The notes below the pieces were generated by a model. That model searched no databases. It saw only the letters and a program-made list of their open reading frames with translations, and had not been told where the DNA came from. Made by a program: the position numbers and the translations under genes. Positions 24,141-32,646 of a stretch of 35,094 nucleotides of DNA are shown piece by piece. Position 1 is the stretch's first letter; each line of letters begins with the position of its first letter. The stretch is from Thermodesulfovibrionales bacterium. GTDB taxonomy: Bacteria; Nitrospirota; Thermodesulfovibrionia; Thermodesulfovibrionales; UBA9159. Where the stretch lies: the NCBI GenBank assembly GCA_035686305.1, contig DASRZP010000100.1, positions 1-35,094 of the forward strand. Direction: 5' to 3'.

Positions 24141-27100
24141 ATGCGGGCAAAGTCGTTCAAGTCTGCTCTTCCAACTGCAGAACATAGGAAGATGGAGTTT
24201 CTGCGTGATTTCTTTCGCAGGGTCCCCTCAGATGTTTCACGCGTTTACAACCTCCCAGGTTCATCGGTAGCCCTCTTTCTCTGTCTGTTGAAGAAGCCCT
24301 TCATCGCAGTGGAGCAGACCGAAGAGGTCGGCCGCACGCTCTCCGAAGATATGAGATTCTTCAGGGCACTGATGGATGAGCAACAGCCCGGAGTCTTCTT
24401 CCTTCCTGATCCCGATGGCGCAGAAAGCCTGGGGAGGAGGGCTGAAGTTATCCATAAGATGGGCGAGGGAGATTCAGTGGTGACCTCAGTGGACGGAATA
24501 TCTGCGCCGGTGTGGCCCAAGAAAGAACTCGCAAAGGCGGCCTTCTCTCTTATCAAGGGACAGGAAATGGACAGGGATTATGTGGGTGAGAGACTGAGGA
24601 GTCTCGGCTACAGGCGCGTCTCTATTGTGGTAGAAAAGGGCGAATACTGCATCAAGGGATGGATCATCGATATCTTCCCTCCCACAGCAGATGATCCTGT
24701 CCGCATCGAATTCTTCGGTGACGAGGTCGAGAGCATAAAGACCTTTGATCTCGATTCGCAGAAATCTATCAGTCAGACTGATAATCTCCTCCTGTTGCCG
24801 GTGATCGGGCCAACGAGCATGAGCGCACTCACATCAGGAGTCAGCGCCGTGGTCTATCTTGTCGACCTTCCTGCCGGGCAGAGAGGTCCGGCTGCAAAGT
24901 ACCTGTATCCGGAGCCATCGCCATTCGCTTCACCCCTCATCCCCTTATTACCAGAGGGAAGGGAGGAGGGGTTGTTAAGGCCGGTCCTCCTGTCGCGTTT
25001 TCCTTTCCAGGGAGATGGCTCTGACGCTGGGTTGCTTCCCATAGGAGGCCATGGAATATATCCTGATGAGAGGAAGTCCCTCTCCGACTTCCCCCCTGCT
25101 CTCGAAAGGCTCATGAGAGAGAACCGCGTACTGATCGTCTCTCCATCAAAGGGGCAGGCCGAAAGAGTGAAGGATATCCTCCTTGAGGGTGGCATGATTG
25201 CTCCTGTTATTGACCTCGAAGAAGCGGGGGACTATGAGGGCGACATTGCGATCGTACCGGGAAGACTCTCCTCGGGCCTCTTTATCCCCGGCATGCTTAT
25301 TCTCACCGAGAGGGAGATCTTTGGAGAAAGACCCTCGTTCAGGCCTATCAGGAGATCAAAGGTCTCGAAACTCCTCACAACGATAGATGATATCTCGCCC
25401 GGTGACTTTGTGGTCCACAAAGACCACGGCATCGGCAGGTTCATCGACATCCAGAGGCAGGCTGCTGAAGACTATGAGAGCGATCTCGTGGTCCTTGAGT
25501 ACTTGGGCGGCGACAGGCTCTATATACCTCTCTACAACATTGAGCGGATAAAAAAATATAGTGCAGAAGAAGGGGTGCTGCCCCACCTCGACAGACTCGG
25601 GGGGAAGAGCTGGCAGAGGACGAAGGCGCGGGTGAAGAAAGCCGTAAAGGAGATGGCGGAACAACTCCTCAGGCTTTACGCTGAACGGGAGATTGCTCAG
25701 GGTTTCGCCTTCAGCCCTGACACGGAACTCCATAGAGAGTTCTATGGCTTCTTCCCTTATGAAGAGACGCCTGATCAGGTCAAGGTGATCGAGGAGATCG
25801 GCCGGGATATGGAGTCTGAGAGACCGATGGAGAGGCTTCTCTGCGGTGATGTGGGGTATGGCAAGACCGAGGTGGCGATGCGTGCAGCCTTCAAGGCTGT
25901 GTACGACGGCAAACAGGTTGCGGTCCTCGTGCCGACGACGATTCTCTGTGAGCAGCATTTTCTGACTTTTACCACCCGCTTTTCCGCGTTCCCCGTGACC
26001 ATCGATTACCTGAGCAGATTCAAGACAAAGAGAGAACAGGACCTGACGCTGAAGGCCCTTGCAAAGGGCGAGACGGATATAATCATCGGGACCCATGGTC
26101 TCCTCAAGAAAGGCGTCTGCTTTGAGAACCTCGGTCTCCTCATTATCGACGAGGAACACCGGTTCGGTGTGAAGCAAAAGGAGAGGGTAAAGGAGCTCAA
26201 GAAGGGGATAGATGTCTTGAGCATGACCGCGACCCCTATACCGAGAACTCTCCAGATGGCCCTCTCAGGCATCAGGGGCATGAGCCTCATAGAGACGCCT
26301 CCCGAGGAGAGGCTTGCCGTGAGGAGCATCGTCTCGGTCTTTGACGAGGACTTGATAAAAGAGGCCGTGGAGCGTGAACTCAGGCGGGGAGGCCAGGTCC
26401 TCATGGTCCATAATGTCATCCTTGACATAGAAAAGGTTGCCGACAGGCTCAGGAGAATGCTGCCAAAGACGAGGATCGATATCGCTCACGGTCAGATGCC
26501 TGAGAAGAGGCTTGAGGAGGTCATGCACAGCTTCCTGAAGGGGGATCTTGATGTCCTGTTGTCGACGAACATCATAGGGGCGGGCATTGATATCCCGACT
26601 GCCAATACCATTATCGTCGATAGGGCAGAGAAGATGGGGCTCGCAGACCTCTATCAACTCAGGGGAAGAGTGGGCAGGAGCAATGTCAGGGCTTACGCCT
26701 ATTTCCTCATCCCTGGAGAGGATCTCATGACAGACGAGTCGAAAAAGAGGCTTCAGGCGATGAGAGATATGAGTTTCCTCGGGGCAGGATTCAGACTTGC
26801 GATGAAGGACATGGAGATCAGGGGCGCAGGGAACCTCCTCGGTCCCCAGCAATCAGGCCACGTTCATGCTGTGGGCTTCGACCTCTATGTGGAGATGCTC
26901 GAAAAGGCCGTAGCCGAGTTGAAAGGAGCTAAGGTCAAGGAAGAGCCGGAACCTTCTATCAACCTGAAACTCTCGGCCTTCATACCGGAAGGCTACATCG
27001 AAGACCTGACATTGCGGTTAAGTATCTACAGAAGGATAGCGCAGGCAAAGGACATAGACGCCGTGGATATGATCGAGTCGGAAATGGAAGACCGCTTCGG

Positions 27101-27377
27101 ATCGCTGCCTGATGAGGTCGGGAGACTTCTCGACATCATGAGACTGAAGATCATGGCAAGAGGAATGTCAGTCACGAACCTATCCGAGACCGACGGGAAG
27201 GTGAGATTGGTATTTTCCGACGAAACGCCTGTTCTGCCGGAGAAGATATTTGGTCTCCAGAAGACCTTCGGCGGTCTTCGGGTCCACCGTGACGGTTTTG
27301 AGATCTCCTTGAAAGGCGGCTCGAAAGACCGCAGGAACATGACGGTCTTGTTTGACGTGATGAAGGGATTGACGTGA
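24141..27377 (+). CDS. mfd: transcription-repair coupling factor Mfd
   Basis: The product is about 1,078 residues from ATG 24141; GTG 24072 and ATG 24192 are alternative starts, and none has a strong ribosome binding site. Mfd removes RNA polymerase stalled at lesions and recruits UvrA. Order: UvrB-like N-terminal module, RNAP-interacting domain (GDFVVHKDHGIGRF), RecG-like helicase with Walker A GDVGYGKT (about 568), DEEH (about 670-673), SMTATPIPRTLQ, and helicase C motifs (STNIIGAGIDIPTANT, QLRGRVGRSN), then the C-terminal TRCF domain. A Pro-rich segment near residue 265 is encoded by a palindrome (24932-24972) and may be an insertion. The C-terminus overlaps the next frame by 4 nt. Confidence 0.95.
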   Translation: MRAKSFKSALPTAEHRKMEFLRDFFRRVPSDVSRVYNLPGSSVALFLCLLKKPFIAVEQTEEVGRTLSEDMRFFRALMDEQQPGVFFLPDPDGAESLGRRAEVIHKMGEGDSVVTSVDGISAPVWPKKELAKAAFSLIKGQEMDRDYVGERLRSLGYRRVSIVVEKGEYCIKGWIIDIFPPTADDPVRIEFFGDEVESIKTFDLDSQKSISQTDNLLLLPVIGPTSMSALTSGVSAVVYLVDLPAGQRGPAAKYLYPEPSPFASPLIPLLPEGREEGLLRPVLLSRFPFQGDGSDAGLLPIGGHGIYPDERKSLSDFPPALERLMRENRVLIVSPSKGQAERVKDILLEGGMIAPVIDLEEAGDYEGDIAIVPGRLSSGLFIPGMLILTEREIFGERPSFRPIRRSKVSKLLTTIDDISPGDFVVHKDHGIGRFIDIQRQAAEDYESDLVVLEYLGGDRLYIPLYNIERIKKYSAEEGVLPHLDRLGGKSWQRTKARVKKAVKEMAEQLLRLYAEREIAQGFAFSPDTELHREFYGFFPYEETPDQVKVIEEIGRDMESERPMERLLCGDVGYGKTEVAMRAAFKAVYDGKQVAVLVPTTILCEQHFLTFTTRFSAFPVTIDYLSRFKTKREQDLTLKALAKGETDIIIGTHGLLKKGVCFENLGLLIIDEEHRFGVKQKERVKELKKGIDVLSMTATPIPRTLQMALSGIRGMSLIETPPEERLAVRSIVSVFDEDLIKEAVERELRRGGQVLMVHNVILDIEKVADRLRRMLPKTRIDIAHGQMPEKRLEEVMHSFLKGDLDVLLSTNIIGAGIDIPTANTIIVDRAEKMGLADLYQLRGRVGRSNVRAYAYFLIPGEDLMTDESKKRLQAMRDMSFLGAGFRLAMKDMEIRGAGNLLGPQQSGHVHAVGFDLYVEMLEKAVAELKGAKVKEEPEPSINLKLSAFIPEGYIEDLTLRLSIYRRIAQAKDIDAVDMIESEMEDRFGSLPDEVGRLLDIMRLKIMARGMSVTNLSETDGKVRLVFSDETPVLPEKIFGLQKTFGGLRVHRDGFEISLKGGSKDRRNMTVLFDVMKGLT
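24932..24972. repeat. palindrome inside the mfd coding region
   Basis: ACCCCTC (24932-24938) pairs with GAGGGGT (24966-24972), with further pairing between CCCCT and AGGG inside. It is translated in frame as a Pro/Leu/Glu/Gly-rich stretch (ASPLIPLLPEGREEGLL) that looks foreign to Mfd and falls in a variable linker. Its sequence resembles the palindrome in cbiQ. It may be a small repeat inserted in frame. Confidence 0.4.
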
Positions 27378-27427
27378 TCAGTCCGCGATTTCCCTTTACT
27401 TCTCCGGAGCTTTCTGATAATTTTACA

Positions 27428-28165
27428 ATGGATATGAAGAGGTCCAAAGGAATCAGCATGGCATTGCAGGCCATCATTATCATCCTGACGCTCATTACGG
27501 GTTGCGCAAGCATGAGCAGTGATGAGAAGATAAAACGGTCCACTGCCCATTATCAGTTAGGGATATCATATCTCAATGACAACAATGTCCAGCCGGCCTA
27601 TGTAGAACTCCAGAAGGCATTGGACCTCAATCCTCATGATAAGGAGGTCCTGAACGCCCTCGGTGTTATCCATCTCCTGAAGTTTGAAGACTATCCCAAG
27701 GCAGTAGAATATTTCAAAAGGGCCTTGAATGAGGACAAGAACTTTTCTGAGGCCTCAAATAATCTCGGCTTCGCATACGAACGGGAGGAAAGGTTCCAGG
27801 AGGCTATCGAATCATACAAGGATGCCCTCTCAAACCCTTTTTACAAGAATGCGCAAAAGGCCTTCAACAATCTCGGCAGGGCCTACTACAGGATCAGGAA
27901 GTACGATGAAGCCGCAGACGCCTATAAGGAATCGATAAGGAGGTCCTCTGATTTTCCTCTTCCCTATTATGGCCTTGCCCTCTCCTACAACGCCCTCGGA
28001 AGGTATGATGACGCTGCGGCAGCCCTTAAGATGGCGATTGGGCTTGATCCCGACTATAAGGGGGATACGGAGAAGTTTCGCAAAGAGATAAGGGAGAGAA
28101 GGCTGTTCGCAAAAGGAAATGAAGAAAGGGACATAGATGACCTCATTGAAATTTTGAATTACTGA
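27428..28165 (+). CDS. TPR-repeat lipoprotein (PilF/PilW-like)
   Basis: The product is about 245 residues from ATG 27428, chosen because it gives a normal lipoprotein signal (basic start, hydrophobic helix, LITGC lipobox). A GTG at 27374, which overlaps the mfd stop and has AAGGGA upstream, would add an 18-residue non-signal extension. Five to six tetratricopeptide repeats follow, for example AYVELQKALDLNPHDKEVLNALG, YPKAVEYFKRALN and YDEAADAYKESIR. The layout matches PilF/PilW outer-membrane lipoproteins that assist type IV pilus secretin assembly, but no pilus genes are nearby, so the role is inferred from family only. It is probably transcribed with mfd. Confidence 0.85.
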   Translation: MDMKRSKGISMALQAIIIILTLITGCASMSSDEKIKRSTAHYQLGISYLNDNNVQPAYVELQKALDLNPHDKEVLNALGVIHLLKFEDYPKAVEYFKRALNEDKNFSEASNNLGFAYEREERFQEAIESYKDALSNPFYKNAQKAFNNLGRAYYRIRKYDEAADAYKESIRRSSDFPLPYYGLALSYNALGRYDDAAAALKMAIGLDPDYKGDTEKFRKEIRERRLFAKGNEERDIDDLIEILNY

Positions 28166-28399
28166 TAGCACTGCTTTCCCTATGGTTTATATAAGGAAGA
28201 TGCTCGCTTCTCACTTGCAACCTTATGGATCAACACAATTTCTGTTCAGACACTCCTACCCCGAATGAAAAATGCTTCATGAATCTTAAGGGATAACTCT
28301 AACAAAATCTTAAAATTACTTGACAATAAAGAATTAATATGATTGAATGTAAGATAGTATGAAGAAAGCTTTCTATATTTATGAGGGAGGGAAAAATAG
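28166..28399 (+). promoter_or_regulatory. AT-rich intergenic region with a -35-like TTGACA
   Basis: The region is visibly richer in A and T than its surroundings. A consensus TTGACA lies at 28320-28325. The best-spaced -10 candidate, TTGAAT (28343-28348, 17-nt gap), is weak; TAAGAT (28350-28355) is better but too far. GAGGGAGGGA (28383-28392) is a strong ribosome binding site for the ATG at 28400. No ORF is seen. Confidence 0.4.
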
Positions 28400-30250
28400 A
28401 TGACAAAAAGGATTGTCTCTATCTTTATGGCACTGTTTCTTGTATCATGCGGAAATTCCAAGATTTCCGGTGTCACTACAGAGACCCGAAGTGAGACCAG
28501 CGTTTCAAAACAGGCAGTCCTGCCCCCGGTAACGATGGAGTCGGTCCTGTCCCAGGCTGAGAAGGGAAGATACAAAGAGGGTGAACTCCTCGTCAAGTTC
28601 AAGTCCGGCGTATCGTCTCGATCTGCCTTGAGTGCCCATCGGTCATCCGGTGCGACTGTCGTGAGGAGATACAGCATCGTCGAGAACCTTGAGCACGTGA
28701 AACTTCCGAAGGGGCTCTCGGTGAAAGAAGCGATCAGCCGTTACATGGCCGATCCTAGTGTGGAATATGCAGAGCCGAACTATACAAAATGTCTCAGCTC
28801 TACCGTTCCTAATGACCTTTATTTTAATCCGCAGCAGTGGGCCCTCAATAATACCGGCACCTACGCCAACGGTACAGCAGGCGCGGATATCAAGATGCCT
28901 ATCTCGTGGGACATTACAACGGGAAACGGGAATCTCATTATCGCTGTCCTGGACACAGGAATAGACTACGGCCATCCCGATTTAGTGAATAACATATGGA
29001 CGAATCCCGGAGAGACATGCTCGGACGGCATAGATCACGATGGAAACGGCTTTGTCAATGACTGCAAGGGATGGGATTTTGTGAATGGCGACAATGACCC
29101 GATAGATGACAATGGACACGGGACGCATGTGGCGGGGATCATCGGCGCCGTCGGCAATAATGGGACAGGCATTAGCGGCGTAATGTGGAATGTGAAGCTC
29201 ATGCCACTGAAGATCTTCGATGCAACGGGTCAGGTGGAAGATACCCAATGTGGAGGGCCATCAGGTTTTATAGCCGACGAAGTTGCAGCCATCGAGTATT
29301 CTACTGCGAACGGTGCAAAGGTTATCAATGCCAGTTTTGGCGGGCCTGATTTCTGTAATACTGAGCTCTCTGCCATAGCATCGGCGAATGCTGCAGGTGT
29401 CCTTTTTGTTGCTTCTTCCGGTAATAGCGGCACAAACAACGACCTTGCGCCGGAATACCCTGCCAGTTACAGCCTTCCCAATATCATCTCTGTCAGTGCC
29501 ACTGACCAGAACGACAGGAGGGCCTCCTTTGCTAATTTCGGTCTACAATCCGTTCATGTCGCAGCGCCCGGTGTCTATATTCTAAGTACGATCACTCCGG
29601 GTTTAACCTTTTCCCTCTGCACTGGTGCACCCTTCCCCGGATATGATATCTGCAGCGGAACCTCCATGGCCGCTCCCCATGTCTCTGGGCTTGCCGGGCT
29701 CCTCTTGAGTTACTATACGAATTTTACCTATATCCAGGCACGTTCAACGATCCTCAGGTATGTCGATGTTCTCCCTGACCTCACAGGATGGGTCGAGACA
29801 GGGGGAAGGATCAACGCTTATAAGGCGCTTTCGTCGTTGTTGACGCCGACAAATCTTCAGGCAACAGGAACAACTCCATCGAGCATATCGTTGTCCTGGA
29901 CAGACAATGCCACTGGTGAGGACGGATACAAGGTAGAAAGAAAAGGTGCGGACGGAACGTTCGTCCAGATAGCTGTGCTCGGACCGAATTCCACGACTTT
30001 TACTGATTCCGGTCTCACTCCTTCCACCGGCTATACCTACCGGGTTAGGGCATACAACACGATCCCTGCGGACTCCTCGTACTCGAATGAGACATCCGCC
30101 ACTACGCTGTCTGCATCAGCCGACCAAGGAGGCGGAGGAGGAGGGGGCTGTTCCATTGGTGCGAGACAGAACATGCCGACGACGATGGCCGATGCCGCTC
30201 TCATCCTGTTACCCCTGGTATACGTCGCACTTATGAGGCGGAAGAGATAA
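28400..30250 (+). CDS. subtilisin-like (S8) lipoprotein protease with a Cys-type C-terminal sorting tail
   Basis: The product is 616 residues. A short lipoprotein signal ends in the lipobox LVSC (Cys17). An inhibitor-like propeptide segment covers about 58-130 (GELLVKFKSG to EYAEPNY). The S8 domain (about 145-475) has the full catalytic set: D185 in AVLDTGID, H240 in NGHGTHVAG, N342 in SSGNSG and S422 in SGTSMAAPH. A fibronectin type III domain follows (about 483-570). The end is seven Gly (577-583), Cys584, a polar stretch, a membrane helix (about 596-612) and RRKR. This layout is that of MYXO-, Synerg- or JDVT-CTERM sorting tails processed by glutamic-type intramembrane proteases, one of which is encoded directly downstream. 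Having both an N-terminal lipobox and this tail is unusual. Confidence 0.9.
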   Translation: MTKRIVSIFMALFLVSCGNSKISGVTTETRSETSVSKQAVLPPVTMESVLSQAEKGRYKEGELLVKFKSGVSSRSALSAHRSSGATVVRRYSIVENLEHVKLPKGLSVKEAISRYMADPSVEYAEPNYTKCLSSTVPNDLYFNPQQWALNNTGTYANGTAGADIKMPISWDITTGNGNLIIAVLDTGIDYGHPDLVNNIWTNPGETCSDGIDHDGNGFVNDCKGWDFVNGDNDPIDDNGHGTHVAGIIGAVGNNGTGISGVMWNVKLMPLKIFDATGQVEDTQCGGPSGFIADEVAAIEYSTANGAKVINASFGGPDFCNTELSAIASANAAGVLFVASSGNSGTNNDLAPEYPASYSLPNIISVSATDQNDRRASFANFGLQSVHVAAPGVYILSTITPGLTFSLCTGAPFPGYDICSGTSMAAPHVSGLAGLLLSYYTNFTYIQARSTILRYVDVLPDLTGWVETGGRINAYKALSSLLTPTNLQATGTTPSSISLSWTDNATGEDGYKVERKGADGTFVQIAVLGPNSTTFTDSGLTPSTGYTYRVRAYNTIPADSSYSNETSATTLSASADQGGGGGGGCSIGARQNMPTTMADAALILLPLVYVALMRRKR

Positions 30251-30271
30251 TCGAGAGACAACACCTATAGG

Positions 30272-30814
30272 CTGAAGATCAGAAAGGCAATCGCTACATA
30301 TCCGGCAGTATTCTGCCTGGTGTTTCTGTATCATGCCTTTCCGTTTTCGGCCTTGAGATACCTGATTCCCCTTGTTCTCGTCATGATCCCTTACGTGCTG
30401 CGGGAAAGGGTGAATCTTAGGTTTGACACGAAGGATATCGTTGCCGGTGTCGCTGTTTCTGCCATAGTCCTCCTGCCGTTCTGGTTCCTCCTTTCTCAAC
30501 CCGGAAGATCTCTTCCCTCTCCCTCCGTGAGCACCATGCTTTTCCAGGTCCTTGGCGCTGCCTTTCCTGAGGAGGTTTATTTCAGGGGTTTCCTTCAGGA
30601 GCAGGTCGGGAACAATGTCAGAGGGCTTTTGGTTGTGAGCCTCCTTTTTTCTATCATGCACCTGCCCCAGCTTATCTTCTATGGCGACCCTTACGCCATC
30701 TTGACCTTTTTCCCTTCCCTTGTCATGGGTTTTCTCTACATGTGGACATCCAATGTCATTCCATCAACCATTTTCCACGCTGCTGCAAATACTCTGTTCG
30801 TCGGCCTTTTATGA
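30272..30814 (+). CDS. CPBP-family (glutamic-type) intramembrane protease, MrtJ-like
   Basis: The conserved part is clear: FPEEVYFRGFLQE (EExxxR), IMHLPQL and FHAAANT, the three catalytic motifs of the CAAX/Abi intramembrane protease fold, embedded in about five to six helices. The first ATG/GTG/TTG in frame is GTG 30320, which would cut the first helix (YPAVFCLVFLYHAF). The homology-like reading begins at CTG 30272 (LKIRKAIATYPA), so I set the start there with reserve. The frame is the same as that of the S8 protease and only a TAA (30248-30250) and seven codons separate them. Close relatives are remembered as dedicated proteases of JDVT/MYXO-CTERM sorting, and the preceding gene has such a tail. 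The gene overlaps the upstream ATG option of aroC. Confidence 0.82.
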   Translation: MKIRKAIATYPAVFCLVFLYHAFPFSALRYLIPLVLVMIPYVLRERVNLRFDTKDIVAGVAVSAIVLLPFWFLLSQPGRSLPSPSVSTMLFQVLGAAFPEEVYFRGFLQEQVGNNVRGLLVVSLLFSIMHLPQLIFYGDPYAILTFFPSLVMGFLYMWTSNVIPSTIFHAAANTLFVGLL

Positions 30815-30825
30815 TATACTTGAGC

Positions 30826-32031
30826 ATGCCGGGCCTCAGATTTCTAACATCAGGAGAGTCACACGGTAAGGCCCTCAGCGGGATTATTGAGGGAATTCCT
30901 GCAAATCTCTTGCTCTCCCCGGCCGATATCGACTGCGAGTTGAAGAGAAGGCAGTCGGGTTTCGGCAGGGGCGGAAGGATGAAGATAGAGGCCGATCGTG
31001 CCGAGATACTTTCGGGCGTGCGGTGGGGAAAGACCATCGGCTCTCCGATAACCCTTCTCATAGAAAACAGGGACCATAAGAACTGGCTTGAAGGGATGTC
31101 ATCTGACAGCGCCGCGAAAGACTCTATCCCTGCCGTTACGAGGCCGAGGCCGGGACACGCTGACTTGGCAGGGGCCCTGAAGTACGACCAGCATGACATC
31201 AGGAACATCCTCGAACGCTCAAGCGCACGGGAGACCGCAATGAGGGTAGCCCTCGGCGCAGTTGCAAAGAGATTTCTTGCCGAATTTAGGGTCAGGGTCG
31301 GGAGCTTTGTAATACAGATAGGAGATCAGGGAACAGAGGTCAGAAGTCTGAAGTCCGACGAAGAGGAATTGTTGTTTCTCTTCACGAAGGCCGAGGCATC
31401 GCCAGTCAGGTGTCCTGATGAGGCATCGGCAAAAGGGATGGTTGAGGTTATAGAGAAGGCAATGAAGGAGGGAAACTCTCTCGGCGGTATCTTTGAGGTC
31501 TTTGTGACAGGTCTTCCCGTGGGCCTCGGAAGCCATGTCCAGTGGGACCGCAGGATGGATGGGAGGCTTGCGCAGGCGTTGATGTCCATCCAGGCCATTA
31601 AGGGAGTCGAGGTTGGAGCGGGGTTTGAAATGGCAGGGCGCTTCGGCTCTGACACCATGGATGAGATATTTTACGGCGTGCAGGGGGAAGGGGGACAGGG
31701 GCCGAAGGGGGGCTTTTATCGAAAGACGAATAACGCCGGCGGCATCGAGGGTGGCATGACCAATGGAATGCCGGTGGTGGTCAGGGCAGCGATGAAGCCG
31801 ATACCCACGCTCAGAAAGCCCCTCAATTCCGTTGACATTCTCACCAAGAGGCCCTTTGAGGCTGCCTACGAACGGTCCGATGTCTGTGCTGTAGCTGCTG
31901 CCTCAGTGGTAGGAGAAGCGATGACGGCTCTCACCGTAGCCGACGCCTTCCTCGAAAAGATCGGCGGTGACAGCATGGAGGAGGTTAAGAGGAACTTTGA
32001 GGGATACCTGGAGTATCTGAAGCAATTCTGA
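30826..32031 (+). CDS. aroC: chorismate synthase
   Basis: Length is 401 residues from ATG 30826; an in-frame ATG at 30811 overlaps the upstream stop (ATGA) and is possible. It converts EPSP to chorismate using reduced FMN, the last step of the shikimate pathway. Signature motifs are present: GESHGKAL (10-17), RRQSGFGRGGRM (41-52), RPRPGHADLAGALKY, ERSSARETAMRVALGA, and NAGGIEGGMTNGMPVVVRA. Length is normal and no key region is missing. It heads an aroC-aroK-aroB run. The link to the protease genes upstream is probably only positional. Confidence 0.97.
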   Translation: MPGLRFLTSGESHGKALSGIIEGIPANLLLSPADIDCELKRRQSGFGRGGRMKIEADRAEILSGVRWGKTIGSPITLLIENRDHKNWLEGMSSDSAAKDSIPAVTRPRPGHADLAGALKYDQHDIRNILERSSARETAMRVALGAVAKRFLAEFRVRVGSFVIQIGDQGTEVRSLKSDEEELLFLFTKAEASPVRCPDEASAKGMVEVIEKAMKEGNSLGGIFEVFVTGLPVGLGSHVQWDRRMDGRLAQALMSIQAIKGVEVGAGFEMAGRFGSDTMDEIFYGVQGEGGQGPKGGFYRKTNNAGGIEGGMTNGMPVVVRAAMKPIPTLRKPLNSVDILTKRPFEAAYERSDVCAVAAASVVGEAMTALTVADAFLEKIGGDSMEEVKRNFEGYLEYLKQF

Positions 32032-32121
32032 GATGTGAAGCGTAACTCGTAGGCGGGCTCCAAGTATCGTGCTGAAGGGTCTCACAGGATACCTGCTCGC
32101 CGGTATGTCCTTAGAAAAAAA

Positions 32122-32643
32122 ATGGATCTCCAGATGAGAAATATCATCCTTACGGGTTTCATGGGTGTGGGGAAGACTGCCGTCGGCAGGGAGCTTTCGA
32201 ATATCCTCGGCTGGAAACTCGTCGATGTTGATGAAGAGATCGTAAAGGCAAAGGGTATGAGCATCAACGAGATCTTCAGCCTCTTTGGAGAGCCCCTATT
32301 CCGTGATATCGAGACGGAGATGATACGGGAGATCGCAGCGAAAGAAAATATTATCATCTCGACGGGTGGAGGGGCTGTGCTCAGGCAGGAAAATATGGAG
32401 ATCCTCCGAAAGAGCGGCACGATCGTCGGCCTCTCGGCAAGGCCCGACACGATACTGAAAAGGACGAGCGCTAACAGGGAGAGACCTCTCCTCCAGGTTG
32501 AGGATCCGTACCAGAAGATCAGGGAACTTCTTGACTTCAGGAGACCCTATTACGAAAAGGCCGATATCATGATCGACACCGAGTCCGGGACCCCGCGTCA
32601 GATAGCCGAGGAGATAGTGAAAAGAATCAAGGGTGAAGGATAA
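32122..32643 (+). CDS. aroK: shikimate kinase
   Basis: Length is 173 residues. It phosphorylates shikimate at the 3-hydroxyl with ATP. Walker A GFMGVGKT is at 12-19, substrate residues are D35/D37 in LVDVDEEI, R61 in LFRDIE, and STGGGAV at 80-86; the lid Arg is R121 in ERPLL. Start ATG 32122 is kept, although ATG 32134 would also leave the P-loop intact; neither has a clear ribosome binding site. It lies 90 bp after aroC and 3 bp before aroB. Confidence 0.96.
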   Translation: MDLQMRNIILTGFMGVGKTAVGRELSNILGWKLVDVDEEIVKAKGMSINEIFSLFGEPLFRDIETEMIREIAAKENIIISTGGGAVLRQENMEILRKSGTIVGLSARPDTILKRTSANRERPLLQVEDPYQKIRELLDFRRPYYEKADIMIDTESGTPRQIAEEIVKRIKGEG

Positions 32644-32646
32644 GGG

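Noticed and set aside
25356-26177. 273-codon minus-strand ORF
   Set aside because: It is antisense to the conserved helicase core of mfd, which explains the sequence.
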